From Anaerocolumna sp. MB42-C2 (GTDB lineage: Bacteria; Bacillota; Clostridia; Lachnospirales; Lachnospiraceae), in the NCBI RefSeq assembly GCF_030913705.1, contig NZ_CP133190.1, forward strand, positions 930,001 through 994,000: a stretch of 64,000 nucleotides of DNA, given 5' to 3'. A model generated the notes under the pieces. It made no database searches. It worked only from the letters and a program-made list of their open reading frames with translations, and had not been told where the DNA came from. A program made the position numbers and the translations under genes. Positions 46,985 to 58,610 of this stretch are shown here, piece after piece (the stretch's first letter is position 1; every line of letters starts with the position of its first letter).

Positions 46985-48148
46985 TTATATTCTGCTTGGG
47001 CCATTACCGATATCTACTACATAAAAATCTGCTTTATATCCGATTTTTTCTTCATAGGTTTTTCCAACCTTATCTATAAAGTCCTGCACACAGTCATTTT
47101 CAACAATACTTACCGTACAGCCGCCAAATCCTGCACCTGTCATTCTGGAACCGAGTACACCTTTTTGCTGCCATGCTGTTTCTACCAGAGTATCCAACTC
47201 AATTCCGGTCACTTCATAATCGTCCCTGAGGGAAACATGGGATGCATTCATTAATTGGCCGAATTCAACTATTTTATTGGCCTTTAGGGCTTCCACCGCT
47301 TTTATTGTTCTCTGATTTTCATATACGGCATGTTTTGCTCTTTTTTTACGAATCGGATCAGCTATTGCCTCTTTATGCTTTTCAAATTCTTTTTCACTTA
47401 AGTCTCCAAGGGTTGCTATATCAATTACTGTCTGTAATTCCTTAAGCGCTTGTTCGCATTCGCTTCTTCTTTCATTATACTTAGAATCACCTAAGCCTCT
47501 TTTTTTATTACTGGAGATTATGACAATTCTGGCATTCTCTAGTTTAATGGGTGCATATTCACACGCTAAATTACTGGTATCTAAGAAGATAGCATTATCT
47601 TTTTTACCCATTGCAACAGCAAACTGATCCATAATGCCACAGTTTACTCCTATAAATTTATTTTCTGCAAACTGACTGATTAATGCCAGTTCAATCATAT
47701 AGAGATTAAATCCAAACAGATCTTTTAGTAAATAACCGGTTAGAACTTCCAGGGATGCTGATGAAGATAATCCGGAGGCATTAGGTATATTGCCGAAATA
47801 CAATACATCCATTCCCTGATCTATAGAATAACCTCTGTGTTTAAGAGCCCAAATAACTCCTTTCGGGTAATTTGCCCAGTCATCTTCCTTTTTCTTCGTT
47901 AATCCCTCCACACAAGAAGTGATTACTCCAAGATGTTCAAAGTTCATGGAATAAAAACGTAAGATCTTATCTTCCCTTTTTCTTACCACAGCATAAGTAC
48001 CAATCGTCAGAGCACAGGGAAATACATGCCCTCCGTTATAATCGGTATGCTCTCCAATGAGGTTCACACGCCCGGGTGCAAAATAAACTGAAATCTCCCC
48101 GCCGTCACCAAATATTTCATTAAATTTCTGTAATAATTGTTCTTTCAT
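46985..48148 (-). CDS. galK: Galactokinase
   Basis: Phosphorylates galactose at C1. 387 residues of the GHMP kinase family: GRVNLIGEHTDYNGG near 26-40, PNASGLSSSASLEVL (ATP loop) and GSRMTGAGFGGCTVS near the C-terminus. An AAAGGAG site precedes the ATG. Follows the ArsR-type regulator by 88 bp. Confidence 0.97.
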   Translation of the reverse strand: MKEQLLQKFNEIFGDGGEISVYFAPGRVNLIGEHTDYNGGHVFPCALTIGTYAVVRKREDKILRFYSMNFEHLGVITSCVEGLTKKKEDDWANYPKGVIWALKHRGYSIDQGMDVLYFGNIPNASGLSSSASLEVLTGYLLKDLFGFNLYMIELALISQFAENKFIGVNCGIMDQFAVAMGKKDNAIFLDTSNLACEYAPIKLENARIVIISSNKKRGLGDSKYNERRSECEQALKELQTVIDIATLGDLSEKEFEKHKEAIADPIRKKRAKHAVYENQRTIKAVEALKANKIVEFGQLMNASHVSLRDDYEVTGIELDTLVETAWQQKGVLGSRMTGAGFGGCTVSIVENDCVQDFIDKVGKTYEEKIGYKADFYVVDIGNGPSRI

Positions 48149-48236
48149 ACAGCACTCCTTTTACAATTCTTTCTCTTTATAGAAAGCAGGTATTCCAAAT
48201 CATTCGTATAGTAATACATCTGCTTTATCACATTAA

Positions 48237-49151
48237 TTAAAAAACAAATTTCATTCGGATATTTTGCGCATAATCACCGAAACTATCCCCAAATAAGTTT
48301 ACTCCTCCAATATGCTTTGCATCTTCTTTAATACCGATTCGAACGGATATAAACGCATTTTCAGATAAATGATATTCTTTAATTGTTTTAGCACCCACTC
48401 TTTCCTCATCCAGATAAGTACCCTCATCCGTCAGTATCCAGGTTTTTAATATTCCATACTGAGTATTCTTATCCGGCCACCACTGTGGATTTAATTTTCC
48501 TCTTCTGCCGCCAAAGTCACTGGGACAATTCCAGGTACCGGCTTCTATACCATTAATCCAAACAGTAATATCGGAGGGAAAATTAAAATTATATTCATGA
48601 TCTTCCGAACAGATTTCCATGGATAATTCCAATCGTTTCTCGGTTCGATTCGTAAGTATTTTATTTGGAAAACGGTATTCCAAATATCCTTTACCAAACC
48701 AGAGCAATTTTGCTTTAATTCGATCCGGGTTGTAAAAACATCTGGGTTCGTCTTCTTCATCAATATGTCCCTTTTCACTTACTATTCCACAGGTCGGCTC
48801 CACATAATAATCTACAAAGTTACCAATAGGCATATTAATAACCTCGGTTTCTTCTTCCAGCTCTGTTGTCAAATCAATGTTAAATGCTTTAGGCAGCTTC
48901 GTACAGACTTTCATGGAGCCCCTTACGGCAGGTTTCAGACTTGTTTTAATAAGTCCTGCCTCTTCCAAAACTTTAATGTGTGCTGCAGCGGAAGATTGTG
49001 GTAGTTCTAAGCGTTCGGCAATTTCATTAATATTTAAATCGTACTTGCATAAAAGCTTTAATATTTCAATTCTAACCTCTGTCGATAATGCTTTTGCCAA
49101 CAAAACAAGCTGTTCCTTATCATCTAAATCCAACTGTATTGTTTTACCCAA
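48237..49151 (-). CDS. ArsR-type HTH regulator with large C-terminal domain
   Basis: 304 residues from a TTG start at 49151 (AAGGAG nine bases upstream). Residues 10-75 form an ArsR-like winged HTH (ALSTEVRIEILKLLCKYDLNINEIAERLELPQSSAAAHIKVLEEAGLI). The remaining 200 or so residues, Trp-rich and probably beta-rich, are unlike metal sensors and may bind sugar or another ligand. It lies just ahead of galK in the same direction, so it likely controls the gal genes. A perfect 23-bp palindrome lies in its 5' region. Confidence 0.82.
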   Translation of the reverse strand: MGKTIQLDLDDKEQLVLLAKALSTEVRIEILKLLCKYDLNINEIAERLELPQSSAAAHIKVLEEAGLIKTSLKPAVRGSMKVCTKLPKAFNIDLTTELEEETEVINMPIGNFVDYYVEPTCGIVSEKGHIDEEDEPRCFYNPDRIKAKLLWFGKGYLEYRFPNKILTNRTEKRLELSMEICSEDHEYNFNFPSDITVWINGIEAGTWNCPSDFGGRRGKLNPQWWPDKNTQYGILKTWILTDEGTYLDEERVGAKTIKEYHLSENAFISVRIGIKEDAKHIGGVNLFGDSFGDYAQNIRMKFVF

Positions 49152-49177
49152 ATCTTATACTCCTTCTCTTAATTTAT

Positions 49178-49200
49178 TTATAACAAAATTTTTGTTATAA
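49178..49200 (-). promoter_or_regulatory. Perfect 23-bp palindrome upstream of the ArsR-type gene
   Basis: TTATAACAAAA T TTTTGTTATAA, 11-bp arms without mismatch, 27 bp before the start codon. Likely operator for this regulator. Confidence 0.8.
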
Positions 49201-49443
49201 ATCATTTTTTCTGTTTTAATTGTATCATGATTATTTTCTCTTGAAAAGCTTTTTTGTTAAAATATAAAAAAGTTAATAATTTATTCAAATTTTGTTCAAA
49301 AACGACAAAAAACAAAACCTGGTTATATTAAGTTATTTACCTGTTTCTTACAGGATATAAACTTTAATTAACCAGATTTCATTTATTAATCTATTATACT
49401 TTTATTTAGTCAGGTATTATTTACTTAGATACTTTATCTGAAA

Positions 49444-51003
<1,560 letters not shown>

Positions 51004-51258
51004 TTATAGTATGTAAATTACTGTAACTATTCTAAGTTAAGTCACATTTAATTTATAGAAACCTCATGGTTCCTATTATACTATTTTCAGTTAATTACAT
51101 CAATATATATTTTACTTTTTTATAAATTATTATATGTTTTTATCTTTTCATACTTGATCTCATGTCATTTTTTCCTTTAATTTACACTTCTTTCCTCTCT
51201 GTACAATATTTTTTAACAAATACTAAACTAATATATTTAGTATGCCTGTAAATATTTA

Positions 51259-52686
51259 TTATCTCTTTCTGCCTGGCATAAGGTGAATTGCCATACCCTC
51301 TATATCTTCCATAACTTCTGTAATTGCTTCGTTATAAGTGGGATGAGGTCTGATAACGGAGGCCATTTCTTTCACAGTCAAACCATTTGCAATAGCAGCA
51401 GCTAATTCTCCTATCATATCCGTAGCTCTGGCACAGACAAGTTCTGCACCAAGAATTCTATCCGATTTCGAATCACTGATTACCTTAATATAACTTCGTT
51501 CATCCATTGATAATAGAGTTTTTGCATTTCCTGCCATTGGATATTTTCCTGTCTTAACCGTATATCCGTTTGCTTTCGCCGCTTCTTCATTAAGTCCTGC
51601 TACTGCTACCTCAGGTGACGTATAGATACAGGATGGAATCACATTAAGATTAATCGTCGGTGTAAGGTTACACATAATTTCAACAGCAGTAATACCCTGG
51701 GCAGCTGCAGCATGTGCTAACTGGGTCCCCCCCGTTACATCACCAATGGCATAGATGCCTTTAACGCTTGTTTCAAAATTCGCATCGACTTTAATTTTAT
51801 CTCCATTCATTTCAAGACGAAATCCCGAATCAAACAAATTCTCGGTATTCGCTTTACGCCCAGCAGAAACCAGAATAACATCTGCTTTTACTGTATAAGT
51901 TTTACCGTTTTCTTCATATTCGCAGTTTAATCCCTCTTCCTTTGTTATTCGGATCACTTTAGATTTCGTATGAATTTTAATTCCTCTTTTTTTCATATTC
52001 ATTGCAACACTTTGTGAAACCTCTTTATCCATGTTGTATAATATCCGGTCCATTACCTCAATAATCTCTACTTCACAACCTAATTCCTGATAAATCGTTG
52101 CAAATTCGATACCAATTACACCTCCGCCGACTATTAGCAATTTCTCAAACCTTTGACCTCTTTTCGCTAAAAGTTCATCACTGGTGATTACATTAAGATT
52201 ATGAATTCCCTCTATTTCAGGAATAAATGGTTTTGAACCGGTGGCAATCAGTATTTTTTCCGCTTGTATTTCCCATACATCTGCATTTTCTGCTGTCTGG
52301 TGAGTATTCTCCGTTATCCGTATGGTATTTTGCTTCAGAATCGTTGCAGTTCCATTTATTACGGTAACTTTGTTTCCTTTCAGTAAAGCACCGATTCCAT
52401 CCCGGATTTTATCTACTACTTCTTCTTTCCTGTCCTGCATCTTATCTATATCGTAATTTAACCCGGTCACATTGATTCCAAGTTTTTCATAACTCAAAGC
52501 TTCATAATACAGGTGGGAGGTATGCATCAGTGTTTTAGTAGGAATACAACCTCGGTTTAAACAGGTTCCCCCAACCTCCCTGTTCTCAATAACAACCGTT
52601 TTAAGTCCTGATTTGGCAGCTTTGATAGCAGCAGTATACCCGCCGGGACCGGCCCCGATTACTGCAAGATCATATTTTTCATTCAT
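51259..52686 (-). CDS. lpdA: Dihydrolipoyl dehydrogenase (L-protein)
   Basis: Reoxidises dihydrolipoyl-GcvH with NAD. 475 residues from ATG 52686 (MNEKYDLAVIGAGPGGYTAA). GGTCLNRGCIPTK holds the redox-active cysteines; a second Rossmann motif GGGVIGIEFA and the C-terminal HPTYNEAITE (active-site His-Glu) are present. Last gene of the glycine cleavage operon. Confidence 0.95.
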   Translation of the reverse strand: MNEKYDLAVIGAGPGGYTAAIKAAKSGLKTVVIENREVGGTCLNRGCIPTKTLMHTSHLYYEALSYEKLGINVTGLNYDIDKMQDRKEEVVDKIRDGIGALLKGNKVTVINGTATILKQNTIRITENTHQTAENADVWEIQAEKILIATGSKPFIPEIEGIHNLNVITSDELLAKRGQRFEKLLIVGGGVIGIEFATIYQELGCEVEIIEVMDRILYNMDKEVSQSVAMNMKKRGIKIHTKSKVIRITKEEGLNCEYEENGKTYTVKADVILVSAGRKANTENLFDSGFRLEMNGDKIKVDANFETSVKGIYAIGDVTGGTQLAHAAAAQGITAVEIMCNLTPTINLNVIPSCIYTSPEVAVAGLNEEAAKANGYTVKTGKYPMAGNAKTLLSMDERSYIKVISDSKSDRILGAELVCARATDMIGELAAAIANGLTVKEMASVIRPHPTYNEAITEVMEDIEGMAIHLMPGRKR

Positions 52687-52828
52687 ATTAATAACCAAAC
52701 CTTTCTCTTAACCTGCAGACTTTAAGCCGCAGGTACCAATTTTACATCTGCAGAGGTCATTGTCTTTCACGAGACTATTTACCCTGCCATAATCAGAAGA
52801 ACTATGTTAGTATAGTCTCCCTCTGACA

Positions 52829-53827
52829 TTAAATTTGCTCTTCTTTTAATACACCGATTATATCCTCACGTATGATATCCGCGTTACTGTCAACTATCCG
52901 GATTTCTCTTAAACGTCTGATTAATGCTTCACCGGTAAATAAACAACTTTTGAATGCATCCGGTATCAGATTAATAAAATCGGTATCCATAGAATCGGAA
53001 TAAGCCATACATTCTTTGATAATACCTGCTTCCACACGAAACTCGATTTCTATATTTCCCCATTCCAGTCTTCTTTCAATTAAATAATTAAATGGAATTT
53101 TCTTACCAAAACTCCAGTCCCAGGAGGAATACTTTTTACTTAACTCACCTATTTCCTTTTCATTAATCCGCTCTGCAGTCAAAGGTATCGGATGGCCTTC
53201 ATATACCTCACCGATCGCCCGTATCAGTTCATTTTTCATCGTGTCTATAGTTAGTCCTTCTTTGTATTCAGACAGATTAATTACTCTGGAGCGGACTGAT
53301 TCCACTCCTTTTGATACTAATTTGTCCCGTGATACATTAAGGTATTTAGATAAGTTATCCATATTTACATTAATTAGAATAGTACCATGATGATAGGAGT
53401 GGTTCCCAGCCGAATAAAAGGCATTGCCGGAAAATTTTCTTCCCTCTACCGTAATATCATTCCTTCCTGTTTTCTTAGCAGGTATGGCTAGATAATTTAC
53501 AGCTTTTAAAATAACCTCTAACTGTTTATCCAGATTATAATTTTCTTTATGAACCAAAAAAGTAAAATTTAAATTACCTAAATCGTGAAATACCGCACCT
53601 CCCCCTGATAATCTTCGGACCAACTTACCGTCGTTTTCTTCCAGTTCTTTTAGCCGGCATTCTTTCCAGGGGTTTTGATTCTTACCGATGACTACCGTTT
53701 TCTCGTTTTGCCATAGGTAGAGAATACATTCATCCTGTTTAACATGATTCAATAAATATTCTTCCAGTGCCAGGTTATGGTATGGATTATATTCTTCATT
53801 AATGAAATAGCTTATATATTTAATCAA
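52829..53827 (-). CDS. lplA: Lipoate-protein ligase
   Basis: 332 residues from a TTG start at 53827 (AAAGAGG six bases upstream). Attaches lipoate to the lysine of GcvH. The LplA signature RRLSGGGAVFHDLGNLNFTF and the C-terminal accessory domain are present. Between gcvPB and lpdA, so it is made together with its target. A gap of about 230 bp precedes it and contains a hairpin. Confidence 0.92.
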   Translation of the reverse strand: MIKYISYFINEEYNPYHNLALEEYLLNHVKQDECILYLWQNEKTVVIGKNQNPWKECRLKELEENDGKLVRRLSGGGAVFHDLGNLNFTFLVHKENYNLDKQLEVILKAVNYLAIPAKKTGRNDITVEGRKFSGNAFYSAGNHSYHHGTILINVNMDNLSKYLNVSRDKLVSKGVESVRSRVINLSEYKEGLTIDTMKNELIRAIGEVYEGHPIPLTAERINEKEIGELSKKYSSWDWSFGKKIPFNYLIERRLEWGNIEIEFRVEAGIIKECMAYSDSMDTDFINLIPDAFKSCLFTGEALIRRLREIRIVDSNADIIREDIIGVLKEEQI

Positions 53828-53890
53828 ATGAAACCTCTTTCTTAAGATAAAACTCTAAAATCAGTGAAATAACTTTTATTTAACGGTAAT

Positions 53891-53967
53891 TTTTATCCTA
53901 TGTATGCTTAAGCGGGTAATAATTTACCTCATTACTATTCGCCGGTGGTAACATACATAGGATAAAA
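53891..53967. repeat. 16-bp perfect inverted repeat between gcvPB and lplA
   Basis: TTTTATCCTATGTATG (53891-53906) and CATACATAGGATAAAA (53952-53967) enclose 45 bp that can fold again (GCGGGTAATA/TTACTATTCGCC). No U-run follows on the coding strand. Possibly an RNA-processing or stability element. Confidence 0.6.
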
Positions 53968-54054
53968 TTTTAATAGAGTGCTGTTTTATTATTGCTGTTT
54001 TATTCTGCTATATATCATATAACATAAATCTTCTTGAAATATCTTCTGTCTTGC

Positions 54055-55497
54055 TTAAAATAGATATCTTAATACCGGATTTCTCGCAGCAGTGACTTCA
54101 TCCGGCCTGCCTATGGGTGTTTTCTTTGGTGAATCCGTTAAAGATTCCGGTTTCATAAGAGCATCTTCGCGTACTTTTTTGAATACGGCAATTACCTGAT
54201 CCAGAGTTTCTTTTGATTCAGTCTCTGTTGGCTCTAACATCAGGGCTTCATGGACAATAAGCGGAAAATACATCGTCGGTGGATGAATTCCGTAATCCAA
54301 TAAGGTTTTAGCAACATCCAAAGCTGACACCTTCGTTTCTTTCTTCAGTTCCTCCAGACTCATGACAAATTCATGCATACACGGACCTGCAAAAGGCATA
54401 TGAAACGTATCTTTTAACTGATTCATCATATAATTTGCATTTAATACTGCATTTTCTGAAGCCTCTTTTAATCCACCTCGACCTAAAGTCAGAATGTAGG
54501 TCAGCGCTTTTACAACTACCAAAAAGTTGCCATAAAATTCTTTCACTCTTCCAATGGATAAATCTCCGGCCGTTACCAGTTCATATTTATCACAACTTTC
54601 CTCACTCTCTCTGACACGGGGTGTCGGCAGGTATTTCTCTAAAATAGACTTACATCCTACGGGGCCGCCACCGGGACCTCCGCCTCCATGCGGGGTAGAG
54701 AAAGTTTTATGAAGATTTAGATGCACCACATCAAAGCCCATATCCCCGGGCCTTGCAATTCCCATAATCGGATTTAAATTAGCCCCGTCATAATAGCATA
54801 ATCCGCCTGCATCGTGGATAATCTGTGTGATTTCTAGTATATTTTTATCAAACATTCCAACCGTATTGGGATTTGTCAGCATAAACCCGGCTGTGTGTTC
54901 ACCTGCTGCTTTCTTAAGTTCCTCTAAATCTACATACCCATCCTTAGTAGAAGATATATTAATCACCGAAAATCCTGCCATAGCCGCACTGGCAGGATTT
55001 GTACCATGTGCTGAGTCGGGCACTATTATCTCGGTTCGACTATTATCTTTTCTGTTCTCATGATAAGCACGAATTAACTTAAGCCCTGTAAACTCACCAT
55101 GGGCGCCTGCCGCAGGTTGAAAAGTCATATAATCCATACCGGTAATTTCGCAAAGATAGTTTTCCGTTAACTTCATTACTTTAAGGCACCCCTGAATCGT
55201 ATTCTCCGGTTGAAGCGGATGTACATTAGAGAAACCCGGAAGTTTTGCAATCTCTTCATTGATTTTTGGATTATATTTCATCGTGCAGGAACCTAAAGGA
55301 TAAAAACCGTTATTGATTCCATAGGTTCTTTTGGCAAGCTCCGTATAATGTCTGCTAATATCGGTTTCCGACATTTCCGGTAAATGAAGTTCCCTTCGCC
55401 GCAAATATCTGCTGTCAGTTTTTACGACAGGTACATCCGAGGGCGGCAGAATATCACATCCTCTATTGTCCACACTTTTTTCAAAGATCAATTCCAT
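54055..55497 (-). CDS. gcvPB: Glycine dehydrogenase (decarboxylating), subunit 2
   Basis: Carries the PLP lysine in LNLHKTFSTPHGGGGPGGGP. 480 residues, normal for the split P-protein. With GcvPA it decarboxylates glycine and passes the aminomethyl group to GcvH. Its start overlaps the gcvPA stop (TAATG). Confidence 0.97.
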   Translation of the reverse strand: MELIFEKSVDNRGCDILPPSDVPVVKTDSRYLRRRELHLPEMSETDISRHYTELAKRTYGINNGFYPLGSCTMKYNPKINEEIAKLPGFSNVHPLQPENTIQGCLKVMKLTENYLCEITGMDYMTFQPAAGAHGEFTGLKLIRAYHENRKDNSRTEIIVPDSAHGTNPASAAMAGFSVINISSTKDGYVDLEELKKAAGEHTAGFMLTNPNTVGMFDKNILEITQIIHDAGGLCYYDGANLNPIMGIARPGDMGFDVVHLNLHKTFSTPHGGGGPGGGPVGCKSILEKYLPTPRVRESEESCDKYELVTAGDLSIGRVKEFYGNFLVVVKALTYILTLGRGGLKEASENAVLNANYMMNQLKDTFHMPFAGPCMHEFVMSLEELKKETKVSALDVAKTLLDYGIHPPTMYFPLIVHEALMLEPTETESKETLDQVIAVFKKVREDALMKPESLTDSPKKTPIGRPDEVTAARNPVLRYLF

Positions 55498-56825
55498 TAT
55501 CTCTCCACCTCCTTTATAATTTGAATCATTTCATCCATCTCTGCTTTCGTGTTCATCTCGGTCGCGCACCAGAGTATATTCCCGACATTATTACCTTTTA
55601 GCGGATAACCGCCAAGAATACCATGTTGCTCAAGTCTGCTCATTAAATAGTTGGGATCTCCTTTGCAGGTTGTAACAAATTCGTTAAAATAATCTGCCTT
55701 GTAGACCAGGTTAAATCCCTCCACTTCGCATATCCGTTCAGCCAGATAATGAGCTTTGGACATACTAAGGACTGCTGCCTGTTCTAACCCTCTGCGTCCC
55801 ATAGTGCTTAGATAGACTGATGCAGTCAGAGCGCATAACGCCTGGTTGGAACAGATATTGCTGGAGGCCTTTTCACGCCTGATATGCTGCTCCCTTGCCT
55901 GAAGCGTCAATACAAATGCTCTTCTGCCCTTAGCATCTTTCGTTTCACCGACTATCCTTCCCGGAAGTTTACGTTTCATATTCTCCGTAGCTGCCATAAA
56001 ACCCAGATAAGGACCTCCGAAAGATAACGGCATACCAAGTGGCTGGCCCTCTCCCACTGCTATATCCGCACCATATTCTCCCGGAGTTTTTAGTATTCCC
56101 AGAGAGATTGGATTACAGCTCATAATAAATTTAGCGCCGCTTTTGTCTGCAATTTTCTTTACGGAATCAAGATCCTCCAGCTGCCCGTAATAATTCGGCT
56201 GCTGCATAAGAATACAGGCAGTATCTTCCCCTGCAGTCTTCTCTAATGCAATAATATCCGTATGCCCATCCAACTCCGGTGCCACAATAACTTCCATACC
56301 GGTGCCATGTAAATAGGTTTTTACTGTTTCCAAAATCTCCTTATTAACCGCAGCTGAAATAACAGCTTTATTTCTTTTCTTTTCCCTGCACATAATAGCA
56401 GCTTCCGCTGCAGCTGTCGCACCGTCATAAACCGAAGCATTGGAAGCATCCAATCCGGTAAGTTCACATATCATAGTTTGAAACTCAAATATAGCCTGCA
56501 GGGTTCCCTGACTGATTTCTGCCTGATAAGGAGTATAAGCTGTTACAAACTCTTCTTTAGAGGTTATTTGTTTAACAAGAGATGGAATATAATGGTTATA
56601 AGCTCCACAACCTCTGAAAATACTTCTGAATACCTTATTTTTTTCAGCTAATTCGGTCAATTCATTTCTTACTTCCAACTCGGATAAACCATCCGGAATA
56701 TCTAAAGGTCTTTTCATTCTCACTTCTTCCGGTATGACGGAAAAGAGGTCTTCCACCTTTAAATATCCCATGGAAGCCAGCATTTCCTGCTGCTCTTTTA
56801 TGGTATTTGGCACATAGGTCCCCAT
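55497..56825 (-). CDS. gcvPA: Glycine dehydrogenase (decarboxylating), subunit 1
   Basis: 442 residues from ATG 56825 (MGTYVPNTIKEQQEML); GAGGAGG lies upstream and the gcvH stop is one base before. FRGCGAYNHYIPSLV and PYQAEISQGTLQAIFEFQT are typical. N-terminal half of the P-protein, partner of GcvPB. Confidence 0.96.
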   Translation of the reverse strand: MGTYVPNTIKEQQEMLASMGYLKVEDLFSVIPEEVRMKRPLDIPDGLSELEVRNELTELAEKNKVFRSIFRGCGAYNHYIPSLVKQITSKEEFVTAYTPYQAEISQGTLQAIFEFQTMICELTGLDASNASVYDGATAAAEAAIMCREKKRNKAVISAAVNKEILETVKTYLHGTGMEVIVAPELDGHTDIIALEKTAGEDTACILMQQPNYYGQLEDLDSVKKIADKSGAKFIMSCNPISLGILKTPGEYGADIAVGEGQPLGMPLSFGGPYLGFMAATENMKRKLPGRIVGETKDAKGRRAFVLTLQAREQHIRREKASSNICSNQALCALTASVYLSTMGRRGLEQAAVLSMSKAHYLAERICEVEGFNLVYKADYFNEFVTTCKGDPNYLMSRLEQHGILGGYPLKGNNVGNILWCATEMNTKAEMDEMIQIIKEVER

Positions 56826-56826
56826 T

Positions 56827-57198
56827 TTATTCCTCCTCTTTGATGAAATTCTCATATTCATCTTCGGATAATAGTTCTACCTGTTCACTTACATTCTCAA
56901 TCTCAATAAACCATGTCTCGTATGGTTCTGAATTAATTAATTCCGGCTGATCCAACAGTTCTTCATTCACAGCCTTTACCGTACCGGTAACCGGACTATA
57001 TACATTAGAAACCGCTTTTACAGATTCCACATCGGCAAAACCCTCCTCTGCCGTTACCTCATCTCCTACTTCCGGCAGGTTTACAAAAACCAGGTCTCCT
57101 AATTCTTTCTGTGCATAATCGGTAAGCCCCACTCTTACAGTAGATTCTTCTAAAAATTGTACCCATTCATGAGTTTTGGTAAATAATAATGATTTCAT
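56827..57198 (-). CDS. gcvH: Glycine cleavage system H protein
   Basis: 123 residues from ATG 57198 (MKSLLFTKTHEWV), with GGAGG nine bases upstream. DVESVKAVSNVYSP contains the lipoylated lysine. Carries the aminomethyl group between P-, T- and L-proteins. Confidence 0.96.
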   Translation of the reverse strand: MKSLLFTKTHEWVQFLEESTVRVGLTDYAQKELGDLVFVNLPEVGDEVTAEEGFADVESVKAVSNVYSPVTGTVKAVNEELLDQPELINSEPYETWFIEIENVSEQVELLSEDEYENFIKEEE

Positions 57199-57319
57199 AG
57201 TCATATCCTCCATAATTTATCAATTATATGTAATTTTAATTTTCAAAATTTACTTTGTATCTCAAATACTTATATATAATTTAATCTGATGTTAATAACG
57301 TGTTGAGAATAGATTCGTT

Positions 57320-58402
57320 TTACTTTTTATAAAAAGGCAGTTCCACAACTTCAGCCGTTATCCTTTTACCTCTTACTAAAACCTCCAATTGTGTTCCTAA
57401 TGCAGTATAATTAAGATCTATTAAAGCCATTGCCACCGGACTTTTTAGGTATGGACTGTGTGTTCCTGAGGTCGTTATGCCAACTGCATTATCTTTAAAA
57501 TATACCGGACATTTTTCTCTGGCTATACCTCTTCCGGTAATGGAGAGGCCTACGCGTTTACGTTTTATCTGACCTCTGCTCTCTAACCCGCTTTTACCTA
57601 TAAAATCTTCTTTTTCCATCTTAACAGCAAATCCCAACCCTGTTTCAAGAGGTGAAATCGTATCATCCATTTCATGACCGTATAAAGGCATTGCAGCTTC
57701 CAGCCGTAAAGTATCTCTGGCCCCCAGACCACAAGGTATCAACCCCTCCTCTTTTCCAGCATGAAGCAACGCATTCCATAGATTTACGGCATCCTCCGGT
57801 TTACAATATAATTCGTAACCATCTTCTCCGGTATAGCCCGTTTTCGATAGAAGACAAGGTATGCCGGCTACGAGACCTTTTTCCACAAAACTGTAGTATT
57901 TCACAGGAATATCGTTACTACCTGCTAATTTTTGAAGTATCTCTTTTGACTTTGGCCCCTGCAAAGCAAGCTGAGCTACTTCATCGGATATATCATTAAA
58001 TTCCACACTACCGGATAAATGTTCTTTAATCCATTCCACATCCTTAAAACGGTTTGAGGCATTAATGACCAGTAAATACTTTTCACTGTTTATTTTATAA
58101 ACCAACAAATCATCTACGACTCCACCGGATTCATTACACATGGGACTGTATTTTACCTGCCCGTCATACATCTTGCTGCAGTCATTCGTCACCAGTCTCT
58201 GCACATTCCATAATGCTTCCTTTCCTGTCAATATTACTTCACCCATATGGGAAACATCAAATAAGCCTGCCTTATTCCTTACTGCCATATGCTCAGCGAT
58301 AACTCCGGTTTCATATTGAACCGGTAACAGGTAACCAGCAAAGGGTACTACTTTTCCTTTCCATTGTAGGTGACAATCGTAAAGCGGTGTCTTTAATTCC
58401 AT
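57320..58402 (-). CDS. gcvT: Aminomethyltransferase (T-protein)
   Basis: Transfers the one-carbon unit to tetrahydrofolate and releases ammonia. 360 residues. VPFAGYLLPVQYETGVIAEH, FDVSHMGEV and GYTGEDGYEL are the usual blocks. First gene after the glycine riboswitch; AAGGAGG precedes the ATG. Confidence 0.97.
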   Translation of the reverse strand: MELKTPLYDCHLQWKGKVVPFAGYLLPVQYETGVIAEHMAVRNKAGLFDVSHMGEVILTGKEALWNVQRLVTNDCSKMYDGQVKYSPMCNESGGVVDDLLVYKINSEKYLLVINASNRFKDVEWIKEHLSGSVEFNDISDEVAQLALQGPKSKEILQKLAGSNDIPVKYYSFVEKGLVAGIPCLLSKTGYTGEDGYELYCKPEDAVNLWNALLHAGKEEGLIPCGLGARDTLRLEAAMPLYGHEMDDTISPLETGLGFAVKMEKEDFIGKSGLESRGQIKRKRVGLSITGRGIAREKCPVYFKDNAVGITTSGTHSPYLKSPVAMALIDLNYTALGTQLEVLVRGKRITAEVVELPFYKK

Positions 58403-58538
58403 AACGTCCTCCTTCTTTTTTCTTCACGGAATCATCGTGAATAAATAAAAACAGCAATTATTCAGACGTCTTTTATGTAACGCAAGCCTAATAATGCACC
58501 GGGTTTTAAATGTTGCCCAACGCCCTTGTATGCAGGAC

Positions 58539-58583
58539 TTTTATTACATAGGGAAGTTCGGAGAACTTTCCAATGTAATAAAA
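58539..58583 (+). repeat. Dispersed inverted-repeat element, copy 2
   Basis: TTTTATTACAT and ATGTAATAAAA arms; inside, AGGGAAGTTC/GAACTTTCC pair around GGA. Shares the core and layout with copies at 11524 and 63273. Sits in the gcv leader between the riboswitch terminator and gcvT. Confidence 0.7.
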
Positions 58584-58586
58584 AAA

Positions 58587-58610
58587 GACGTACTGAATAA
58601 TCAATACGCC
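58587..58610 (-). terminator. Glycine riboswitch terminator
   Basis: GGCGTATTGA pairs fully with TCAGTACGTC (G-U pairs included) around a TTAT loop on the minus strand, then seven T. The expected expression platform. Confidence 0.8.
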
